Positions 10,258-19,111 of a stretch of 64,000 nucleotides of DNA are shown piece after piece. The notes under the pieces were generated by a model that worked only from the letters and a program-made list of their open reading frames with translations, did no database searches and had not been told where the DNA came from. This DNA is from Rhynchopus euleeides (taxonomy: Eukaryota > Euglenozoa > Diplonemea > Diplonemida > Diplonemidae): positions 1,922,001 through 1,986,000 of the forward strand of contig OY723256.1 in the NCBI GenBank assembly GCA_963210315.1. Direction: 5' to 3'. A program made the translations under genes and the position numbers. Positions within the stretch are counted from its first letter, which is position 1; each line of letters begins with the position of its first letter.

Positions 10258-10925
10258 ATGAAAAAAATAGTACTATAAATAGTGACATGTCGACTATAAT
10301 AGTCACTATATAGTTGACATGTCGACTATTATAGTCACAAAATAGTCGACATGTCGACTATAATAGTCACTATTATAGTCGACATGTCGACTATTATAGT
10401 CACAAAATAGTCGACATGTGACTATAATAGTCACTATATAGTTGACATGTCGACTATAATAGTCACAAAATAGTCGACATGTCGACTATTTTGTGACTAT
10501 TATAGTCGACATGTCGACTATAATAGTGACTATATTTAGTGACATGCGACTAAAATAGTGACTATTATAGTCGACATGTCGACTATATTGTCAGTAAGTG
10601 CTCAGTATGCAGTGACCACTTAGTTCTATGTGGACATCGAAGTCCACTAAGTGTCGAGTAAACGTCCGGGACATGTCACTAAGTGTCCAGTAAAACGCTT
10701 TTTTGGCCAGTATATGGCCGGAACTGCGACTATATTGACTGACACGCAACTAACATGTCAGTATTATAGTGGATGCGCAGTCAACATGTCAGCATTTACT
10801 GAACATGTCCACTATTATAGTGTACGCATGCACACATGTCCAGGATATAGTGAACATGTTCACTATAATAGTCACTATTTTAGTGACATGTCGACTATTA
10901 TAGTCACTATTATAGTCGACATTGT
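10258..10925. repeat. Palindrome-rich AT array 1 (GTCGACATGTCGAC / TATAATAGTC)
   Basis: About 670 bp built from self-complementary words: GTCGACATGTCGAC, ACTATAATAGTCACTAT and variants. The first 330 bp are regular, the middle drifts into related TCAGTA/CCACTAAGTG words, and the last 70 bp are regular again. Because the words are palindromic the array has no clear strand. A second array lies at 13713-14110. Confidence 0.9.
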
Positions 10926-11630
10926 CTGTGACCAGTCTGCAAGTTCATGCCAAGTGCAATACTCAGCACTCTCAAGGCTCGCCGCCCAACACGAATTGGG
11001 AGACGGCCCCATATGAGTGGAGCGGTTCCACCTTTGGGAGACGCCTTGGCGCTTTTCCCTAGTGAACGAGGTGATCCCAAGGTAAAAATGAGTAAACGGG
11101 CAGCATGCCGTTCCACATTTTTCCCTCGTGAGGGCGACCCCCTTGCAACGCAAGGTGAAAAATGAAGAAACGGGCAGCATGCCGTTCCACATTTTTCGTC
11201 ACTGGGTTGGCCCTCGATCAACAAACGAGAGCGCACCACAAGTCTCGGCATTATCTGCCTTGAGAACCTCTGCATGGACAGGAACCGGAAGCCCCCTGTG
11301 TAGCGGAGTGCTTCAGCAGAGACGAATATGTCGTCACGGTGGCGCTTCAGGCGTGTGCCGAGCTATATGTCGGCACACACCTTCCCAGTGGCGCTCCAGG
11401 CATTTGCCGAGCTAGTGTATTGTATCAACTGTTATAATAATAATGAGAAAACATCCATGGGTAAGCAGGGAAAACCCTGCTGTGGGGGACAGAATCGACG
11501 TGTTTCTTTGAAGAAACAACAACCTGCGGGTTACCGCTGGGGTCGATGTCCAAAGGGGCGCGACACCACGGGGGTGCAACACCGCTTGTCTTGGGAAGTT
11601 CTTCACCTTTGGTGAAGGCGGAGTGTTCAT
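10926..11630. other. Spacer with imperfect tandem repeats inside the repeat block
   Basis: No gene. The words GAAACGGGCAGCATGCCGTT and TTCCACATTTTT occur twice (about 11094-11135 and 11165-11196), with an inverted partner of the AAATG part. A second pair, GTGGCGCTTCAGGC and GTGGCGCTCCAGGC, lies at 11339-11405. Confidence 0.5.
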
Positions 11631-11633
11631 ATA

Positions 11634-12498
11634 CCGTAACCGAGGTAATTTATGGAACGACTATATCCCTTGTACGATAAATTAGGGAACGATAAATTTA
11701 AGGGACGGCCAAAATTAAGGAACGTTTATCGTTCCTTAATTTTATCGTTCATTGATTTGCACTTTCACTACCACGCCACTGCAGCAGTTGGGGGGTCGGG
11801 AGGGGCTCTGAGCGAGGAGACGTACGATGCCCGCCACAAACAGCAAGCCGCTGCAGCAAGTAAGTCTCCGACAGTGATTGATCTCCCGAAGCGAGATACA
11901 GGCAACTCCAAAAGTGACCCCGGCAGTTGCAGCCGAAGTGAGGGATTTGAGGCCCCCCGCATAGCTCTCAGTGACACCGTCAAATTGACTGACTGACTCT
12001 GATTGACACTGACCGAAAAGTTGTCTGGGGGCTATTGTACTGACTGACTCCGACTGACTCTGACCCAGAAGTTGTCTGTGGGTCAGAGTCAGTCGGAGTC
12101 AGTCAGTACAATAGCCCCCAGACAACTTTTCGGTCAGAGTCAATCAGAGTCAGTCAGTCAATTTGACCGAGGGAGTCTTCGCTACGGGGTGATCGTCAGT
12201 GCATTTTGGTGCATTTCCAAAGGAAGCTAGGTGAAAACTGACGAAGAATAACGAAGCATAACGACCAGCGAAGACCCCCCGAGTCACTGAGAGCTATGCC
12301 CCAGGTTCCCTGCCTGGGCACGGATACGAGAGAGACCATGAATGGGGACGCAGGATGCCCATCCCTCCCCATCTTTGCCCAGGGCTGCAACACGCAAATT
12401 TATATCCCTTGTACGATAAAGTAAGGAACGATAAATTTAAGGAACGGCCAAAATTAAGGGACATTTATCGTTCCTTAAATTACCTCGGTTACGGTAAG
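11634..12498. mobile_element. Nested palindromic (foldback) element
   Basis: Outer arms CCGTAACCGAGGTAATTTA (about 11634-11653) and its inverse (about 12476-12495). Inside these is a direct repeat of a block containing CGATAAATTTAAGG and ACGGCCAAAATTAAGG (about 11662-11745 and 12400-12480). Inside that is a long palindrome from GCATAGCTCTCAGTGAC (about 11958) to GTCACTGAGAGCTATGC (about 12283-12299), whose arms include GAAAAGTTGTCTGGGGGCTA and its exact inverse. A 109-bp MITE sits within the right arm. No coding sequence. Confidence 0.8.
12172..12280 (+). mobile_element. MITE-like element, copy 2, inserted in a palindrome arm
   Basis: It begins GGAGTCTTCGCTACGGGGTG and ends AGCGAAGACCCCCC, with GAG on each side as a 3-bp duplication. 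The interior TCGTCAGTGCATTTTGGTGC and GAAAACTGACGAAGAATAA match the copies at 3474 (inverted) and 59905. It interrupts the right arm of the surrounding palindrome, so it inserted later than that element. Confidence 0.75.
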
Positions 12499-13560
12499 CA
12501 AAATTTACGTACACAAGCAGCGCTCAACCATACACCAGCAAACCAAGCAGGTAGCTGCCGAAGGATCGGTTCGTGCACCTGAGTCTGTACTCTATCTGAT
12601 CTATTCCGGCTTTTCATGCTTGTCCTTTCAGGCCGGAGGTCTCTCTCTCAAGGCATATAGTCATTCTCCCTTTGCCACAGACCAGTGGGAGTATGTTTAT
12701 GTGGAGTCACCTAGAGTCACAGTTATTCGGTGCCACCACGAGAGAGAGTCCAGATTCAGACCGTGTGTCATCCTCTTCCACGGCCAGGCAGAGCTTGCGC
12801 GGGGGCAAGATGGCTGAGTTGCCGGGCGTCTACAGATGCTCCACACACACGACGAGCGCCAGCAGGAGTACTGGTTTCCGACCGATTCCCGACCACCTCT
12901 AATTCCACAAGGGCGCAGGCAGCCATATGGGGGTTTTCATTCCATTCCCAGACATCCGAACATAGTCACCTAGGGGGGCCACCACGCAAGGCCGCTGACA
13001 TGCACAGTCTCACGCCGCTTTGTGTACGTAAATCTGCACCCAAAGTTGCCCTGCCCCACCGCCCCCCAACCGCCCGGTAGGTAAGACCCTCGGGGTGCTG
13101 CATCCCCATCATCGGGTCACCTAAACTTTCGGCAAAAAAGCACTCCGTCTTGAACTTTAAAAATCTGAAAATTCTGAAAAAGAAAAGCAGCACAAAGCAA
13201 GGCAACAAGGGAGCAATGCGATGGGTGGGGGCACGAGCTTGCACAGGGAAGGGCCGGGGCCGGGCAGGGTCGGGGTCGGGGTTATTTTAAATAGCTGAAG
13301 AATCAGCCATGGTTCTGAGCAATGTCAAGAACATTGCTCTTTGTATTCACTCTTTTGACATACTGGTAACAACATGTCAATTTCGACACACGTCTGTACT
13401 TCGCCCACGAAATGACCCAAATTTCGTGTGCTTCATTTTTTGGGGCCGTCTGTGTGATGCCAGGATCGAAGGTCTCAGTTTTTCGACGATTTCCTTCGAA
13501 AATGAAAGGTTCCAGACCACAAGGACCAGATTTTGGGGCCAGATTTTTTTTTGAGGTGAA
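12499..13560. other. Gene-free spacer within the repeat block
   Basis: I see no conserved domain, convincing start context or intron signals here. It is AT-richer near the right end, leading into the dispersed repeat at about 13575. Confidence 0.45.
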
Positions 13561-13574
13561 TTTTCACCAAGGCC

Positions 13575-13712
13575 AAAACGCCAAACTCGCGGGGCCGTTT
13601 TAGCGCGTTTTAGGCCTCAAAACAGGCTCAAAACTCAAAAATTCCTTCGAAATTGGGCTCAAACGTGCAAAATGGACCCATCCGAAAAAAAAATCGAAAA
13701 GGGTCCCCCTAT
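13575..13712 (+). repeat. Dispersed 'head' repeat, copy 1, preceding a palindrome array
   Basis: About 135 bp with the landmarks CGTTTTAGGCCTC, GGCTCAAAACTCAAAAATTC, TGCAAAATGGACCCA and GAAAAGGGTCCCCC. The same landmarks occur in order at 61041-61150 and 61281-61390. In all three places the GGTCCCCC end leads directly into a palindromic simple-sequence array. Confidence 0.7.
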
Positions 13713-14110
13713 ACATGTCGACTATTATAGTGGTCTCATAGTGGCACGTGCGACTGTTATAGTCGCATGTCGACTATAATAGTCGACATGTCGACTATAA
13801 TAGTGACTATTATAGTCGCATGTCCACTATAATAGTCACTATTTTAGTGACATGTCGACTATTATAGTCACTATAATAGTCGCATGTCCACTATTATAGT
13901 CACTATTATAGTGGACATGCGACTATTTTACTTACATGTCGACTATAATAGTTGACATGTCCACTATTTGTCACTATGTGTCCACTATAATTTAGATTGT
14001 GTCCAGTATGTGTCGAGTGAGTCGGAAACATTAGTCACTATCCCATTTCCATATAGTACTATGTGTTCAGTAAGTTGTCACTATATAGTGGCAATTTATA
14101 GTGCACAAAA
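13713..14110. repeat. Palindrome-rich AT array 2 (GTCGAC / TATAATAGTC)
   Basis: About 400 bp of the same words as 10258-10925: ATGTCGACTATTATAGT, TAGTCGCATGTCCACTATAA and variants, ending in degenerate TAGTG words near 14110. Together the two arrays bracket 2.8 kb of palindromic elements. Confidence 0.9.
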
Positions 14111-14577
14111 TAGTGATCACTTTTTTATTAGCCCACCGTGTGGTGGGGTCCGCAGGCAGGTGCAACACGGATGGAGGCATCGCCCCCTTCCCCGTCTACC
14201 CCCCGAGGTTGGGAGTGGCGCAGTGCCTCGCCTGTGATGCTGGGCCCTTGTGCCTGGCCTCCCTTGCCCAGATTCACTGCAGGTTTTGCAGGGCCATCGT
14301 GTCGGCATGTGTCGGCAGCGCCGAGAGTGTCCCCCACACACACCCAGCTTCCTCCTCCCCCCACCCTCACGGCCCTGTCTCCTCCCAGACCAAGCTATGC
14401 GTGGTGTGTGCTGGTGTGTTTGGGCACTTCATGAGTGGTGTTCCCAATGCCATCTCCGGTAGGTGGACTGCCGTGTGGGTGGGTGAGGTGAATTGGAGCA
14501 CATCACACCACACACTATCACCCCCATGCTCAGATTGGCACGTCACACATCGGACCGCAGCACAGCACAGCGACACG

Positions 14578-17349
14578 ATGAGGGCGTGCCTTGCAGCAGC
14601 GCTCTGCCTCGCAGCGGGGTGTGTGGGGGCTGCGCCTGTGGAGCGCGAGGCGGAGGTGCAGGGCGGTGGGCTGGACGCGATGTACCTGTGGGAGGGGTGC
14701 GACGTGCCGTACACAGTGGAGGGCAACGAGTACCTGGAGGAGGGGGACTCGCGCCTCACGCGCGCCTTCCAGATGTGGCGTGACGAGCTGCCCGGGATGC
14801 GGTTCCGCAAGGCGCAGAGCACCGACACGAGCTACCTGAAGTTCGTGGGGACGATGGGGGGCGGTGGGTCGTCCCCGCTCGGGCGGCAGCACAACATGCC
14901 CAACAAGGTGACGATCGGGGCGGACTGCGGGGTGGGGTGCACCGCACATGAGATAGGGCATTCGCTTGGGCTGAACCACGAACAGTGCCGTTCCGACCGC
15001 GACTCCTTCGTGACAGTGGTGGACGCGCAGGTGCAGGACGGGAAGGCGCACAACTTCCACAAGTACTCGCTGGCGGAGGGGCAGGACCTGCTGCCGTACG
15101 ACTACGAGTCGCTGATGCACTACGAGCCGCGTGCGTGGAGCAAGGACCGGAAGTCGAAGACGATCCTGTCGCCGCGCCGCATCGGGCAGAGCTTCAAGCC
15201 CAGCAAGCGGGACGGGGAGGCGATCCGCTTCATGTACAACAACTGCCAGAAGCCGGCTGCACCGAAGTGCGTTGCGAGCGTGGAGGCGGGGACCCGGATC
15301 GCGCACCGGAAGTACTTCCAGGTCACCTTTGTCGCCATCTCCGGGACGCCTGTGGGTGTGACGGGGATCAGCGCGCTGTCGGCACGCGGGACGGGCGGGC
15401 TGCAGGCAGGGCTGCCTGAGGGGGCGTACCTGACCCCGACGGAGCACGGGGGGAACGGGCACTACCACTCGGCGGGTGCAGTGCAGTGGGTCACGCCCTA
15501 CGTCACTGCGGAGACGCGCTACCGCCTGGCGGTCAAGTTCCAGGACGCACAGCAGCGGGCCGCCACGTGCGAGGTGGAGGTGGTGGTGGTGCCGACAAGC
15601 GCCGTGTGCTTCGGGAAGGCTGCAGAGGACCCGGGCGTGTGTGGGGGGAACGGGCGGTGCACGGGTGCGCCGCACGCCCCGTGCGAGTGCTACAACGGGC
15701 GTGCCGGGGGGGAGTGCGAGGGGTACGCGTACTGCACGCGGAACTACGGGTTCGACTTCGAGGACGACACCGCCTTCATGGAGGGGATGACGTGGCGGCA
15801 CGGGGCTGCCTTCACCACGGCACGGGCACGCAGCGGCAGCCGTTCGCTGGAGGTGCGTGGGCAGGCCTCGCTGGAGGCGTGGGACACGCAGTACAGGCCG
15901 ACACGCATCCGCTTCTCGGTGTCAGCGCCACAGCGTGAGGGTGCGCTGAAGGCCACGATGTACTCGGCAGGCACTGGCAATTGCTTGCGCATGAACTACG
16001 ACCATGCAACCGGGCAGATCACGTCCGACTACACCCCTATCCTGCAGCGCATGGAGCACCTGCGGTGGTACGCTTTCGACCTGGTGCTGGACTGGGGTGG
16101 GAAGACGGTGCGGTGGATTGTGGACGGGAAGGAGGTGCAGCAGACGGTGCTCGGGTGTGAGTACATGGAGGTGATCTACTTCGACACGTCCCCTGTGCAC
16201 AACGGCCGTATCGGGGCACAGGACACGCCGCTGTACCTGGACGACGTGTCGTTCGACTGCTACGGGCCCGGGATCCCGCCACCCAGCCCTGTTGTTGGCA
16301 GCACACCGACCCCGGTGCACGTGCCGTCTGTGCCTCCGACACCCATCCCCGTGTCGGCCGCACACTACTGCCAGGGCAGCTACCGTGGGGTGTACGGCCC
16401 GCAGCCCGGCACGCTGGCGTACGAGGGTGACGCGAGCGGGCTGCAGTGCTGGCACTTTGAGTGCCCGAACGGGCACCTGTACTTCACCTGGACAGGTGTG
16501 TCGCTGCGGTCGCAGCTGCACGTGACAGACGTGGACGGGAAGGGGTCTGTGGGCTGGAAGGCACCGAAGGGGGAGTGGCTGCACCAGGCGGTGGCTCTGC
16601 GCCTCGACTCTGCGGCTGGAAGCAAGTTCAGCGTGTCGTGGAAGTGCAGCAGCTACAAGGGCCCGATTGCACCGGGGCCTGTGCCGGGGCCTGCGCCTGT
16701 TCGCGTCACCAGGCCGCCGCCCTCAAAGGTCTGCAGGGACCTGACGCTTCCCAACGGGCAGGGCTGGCACGAGCTTGGCAACGTGGGTTACGGATGCAAG
16801 TACTACGAGGAGACTGCGGGGGCGTGCGCTCAGTACGGGGCAGAGTACCGCAACACACATATCGCAAACGAGGCTTGCTGCGCGTGCGGTGGTGGGTCCA
16901 CGAGGCAGACACCCCAGCCTGCCCCTGTTCCTGCTCCTGTGCCCGTGCCTGTGCCTGTGCCCCAGCCCGCACAGTGCACGGACCTGCAGACGAATGGCAA
17001 GGCGTGGCACCACCAAGGCCACTCGTACTACACATGCGAGTGGTACGCGTCTGACAAGGCACGCTGCGCACGTTTCGGGACACACTACCGCAACCGCTAC
17101 GTCGCGAAGGAGGCGTGCTGCGTGTGTGGCGGTGGGTCTACAGCTGCGGCTGTGATCGCCCCGTCCCCGCCCGCACAGTGCACCGACAGGCAGTTGAATG
17201 GGAAGGCGTGGCACCACCAGGGCCACTCGTACTACACATGTGAGTGGTACGCATCCGACAAGTCACGCTGCGCACGTTTCGGGACACACTACCGCAACCG
17301 CTACGTCGCGAAGGAGGCGTGCTGCGTGTGTGGCGGTGGGGGCAAGTAG
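14578..17349 (+). CDS. Secreted astacin-like zinc metalloprotease with C-terminal cysteine repeats
   Basis: 923 residues. I chose the ATG at 14578 because it starts a clear signal peptide (MRACLAAALCLAAGCVGAAP) and follows a pyrimidine tract ending CCCAG near 14391; the frame is open further upstream but runs into the palindrome array. The protease domain (about 40-215) has the full zinc signature HEIGHSLGLNHE (His124, Glu125, His128, His134) and the Met-turn SLMHY (Met180). Next come an EGF-like segment (about 344-382), a jelly-roll or LamG-like segment (about 390-560), a second beta-rich module (about 600-690), and three six-cysteine repeats starting at Cys720, Cys800 and Cys868, separated by Pro-rich linkers. 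The repeats begin CTD or CRD and end CCxCGGG, like ShK-type modules, which suggests substrate or matrix binding. Probably an extracellular digestive or matrix-processing enzyme. Repeats 2 and 3 are nearly identical, a recent duplication. Confidence 0.93.
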   Translation: MRACLAAALCLAAGCVGAAPVEREAEVQGGGLDAMYLWEGCDVPYTVEGNEYLEEGDSRLTRAFQMWRDELPGMRFRKAQSTDTSYLKFVGTMGGGGSSPLGRQHNMPNKVTIGADCGVGCTAHEIGHSLGLNHEQCRSDRDSFVTVVDAQVQDGKAHNFHKYSLAEGQDLLPYDYESLMHYEPRAWSKDRKSKTILSPRRIGQSFKPSKRDGEAIRFMYNNCQKPAAPKCVASVEAGTRIAHRKYFQVTFVAISGTPVGVTGISALSARGTGGLQAGLPEGAYLTPTEHGGNGHYHSAGAVQWVTPYVTAETRYRLAVKFQDAQQRAATCEVEVVVVPTSAVCFGKAAEDPGVCGGNGRCTGAPHAPCECYNGRAGGECEGYAYCTRNYGFDFEDDTAFMEGMTWRHGAAFTTARARSGSRSLEVRGQASLEAWDTQYRPTRIRFSVSAPQREGALKATMYSAGTGNCLRMNYDHATGQITSDYTPILQRMEHLRWYAFDLVLDWGGKTVRWIVDGKEVQQTVLGCEYMEVIYFDTSPVHNGRIGAQDTPLYLDDVSFDCYGPGIPPPSPVVGSTPTPVHVPSVPPTPIPVSAAHYCQGSYRGVYGPQPGTLAYEGDASGLQCWHFECPNGHLYFTWTGVSLRSQLHVTDVDGKGSVGWKAPKGEWLHQAVALRLDSAAGSKFSVSWKCSSYKGPIAPGPVPGPAPVRVTRPPPSKVCRDLTLPNGQGWHELGNVGYGCKYYEETAGACAQYGAEYRNTHIANEACCACGGGSTRQTPQPAPVPAPVPVPVPVPQPAQCTDLQTNGKAWHHQGHSYYTCEWYASDKARCARFGTHYRNRYVAKEACCVCGGGSTAAAVIAPSPPAQCTDRQLNGKAWHHQGHSYYTCEWYASDKSRCARFGTHYRNRYVAKEACCVCGGGGK

Positions 17350-19111
17350 GCGCTGCAAATTGCGCCACATCCCGACACACCTGCACACCCTCAGTGCCGG
17401 TGTCTGTGGAGCGAGTGCCCCCCCTTTGTTTGCCTTCTCGCCTTTGGATATGCAACTTTCTTCACCCTCCTCCCATCTCATCCGCCTTTGTCTTTTGCCT
17501 TTTGCCTGCCGTGCGCATTCAATTCAGACGCAGGGGGGGCCCTCGCTACGAGTCACTGTGAGTCACGAGTCGTCAGTTGTCAGCCAAACATGGCTGACTT
17601 CTCACTTTTTCTCACTCAGTCACACTTGGTAGCGAGGGCCCCCAGGAGTTCAGCAAGCCCAGCCAGCCGTCCACCTGACGGAACCGGTTCAGACCCTTAT
17701 CCACCTATCCATATCAAACACACACACATGCGCGCGTGTGTAGGTGTGCAACCCTTCGCTTTACTTGTCTCATATGGCCATGTTTTCTTCGCCTCACTTC
17801 AGAAGGCCTGTTTAATTGTTTCTCCTGGGCCTTCGCTCTGTGTCGAACTGTGTGACTTTGCAACCTGTTTGCGGCCCACATACACACACTTGCGTCTCAC
17901 TTTTCTGCCACTCTGGGCGAAGGCCCTCTTGCCAGCACTTGGTTCCACTTCAAACATCTCTATAATTATGGGTGAGCTGTGCATCTTCGGAGTGAGGCTG
18001 GGACCATGCCGTGTCTGCAACAAAGCGGACGTGTGATGCCGTGTTGCGGACACGCATGACCATCTTCTCACCACGGAAGCCTTCGTGCGTAACCATGCAT
18101 CATTCCGATGTGCCCCTCCCCAGCACCACATTGCCTCAGCTCAGCGAGGCGTTGCAGGTGCCTCTGTCTTTACTTTTGCCTTCCTTTGGGTTTCACTGTT
18201 TCACCGTGTGCCTGCCCGTGTGCACCCTTCGCATTTTCTCTTGTCGCGTGCACCGCGCCCTGGTGGCAGGTGGCGGCAAGGGCGAGGGGGGTGCTGCTGG
18301 CATGCACACCACACCACAACCACACCTCCGCACGGATGTGTGTGTCTCTTGTCTTGGTTGGTTGTCTTTGGAACATCGCATGTGCCCCTGTGTGGAGAGC
18401 CCTGTGCTGTGGCGTGCAGTGGCGATGTGGTTTGGTGCCAGTGATGCCCTGTGCTGCGGGCTTTGATTGTGGTGTGTCGTCAACGGGGCCCAGAAACTAG
18501 GAACCGCCACGGTGCGCCTTGTGCCGTGGCGTTGGAAACCGCGTGGATATAATGAGCGCAGGCAGCACGGTGTGGGGGTGCGGCTGGGCCGTGCGGATCA
18601 GCCCCGCCCTGAGGCGGTGTGCGTGTCCCACAGCCTGCCGCCCTCCTCCGGCTCCTTGCCTGCTGCCTGCGTCTCGCACCGACCAGCGTTTTGACTTCTC
18701 TGTACGTCCTCCCGGTGGCGTGTCTCATCGGTGTGACTGTGTCTTGCCTGTGCCTGTGCCAGGCCGTGTCGGTGGTGTGTGCCCTCGCTGATCCCGTCGG
18801 AGTTGCACGGGAACAGCACTGCCCGCCCGCCATCTGCTGCAAGGGGTGTGTGCGGCGGTGGCGCATGCGGGGCAGTGCGTGCGGCTGGAAAGGTGCGGAA
18901 AGTGCTGCTGCTGCACATCCCCTGTCCCCTGCTCCCCACCCACCCCACCACACCCCCTACACGATGGTCCTGTTGGGCCCCTCCCGCCTCCTACCTACCG
19001 CCTGCCAAACCCCGAAGCCACCCCACCCCACCAACTGGTTTCATACCACACCACACCACAGGCACTCCACACACACCGGTCAGGAGAGGGGTGTCTTCTG
19101 TTGGTGTGGGG
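17350..19111. other. Intergenic region between protease and second cyclase
   Basis: It contains an inverted-repeat element at 17535-17643 and the likely 5' leader of the next gene, with a CCACAG acceptor candidate near 19061. No other gene is supported. Confidence 0.5.
17535..17643. mobile_element. MITE-like element with GGGGGCCCTCGCTAC ends
   Basis: 109 bp with perfect terminal inverted repeats GGGGGCCCTCGCTAC and GTAGCGAGGGCCCCC, flanked by AGG on both sides (17532-17534 and 17644-17646). The ends resemble the GGGGGTCTTCGCTAC family and the target duplication has the same length, but the interior is different, so it looks like a related subfamily. Confidence 0.7.

Noticed and set aside
10258..10925. 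CRISPR-like array
   Set aside because: The words are palindromic and contiguous with no unique spacers, and the genome is eukaryotic.
14101..14577. Upstream extension of the protease frame
   Set aside because: It runs back into the palindrome array and precedes a clear signal peptide, so the ATG at 14578 is a better start.
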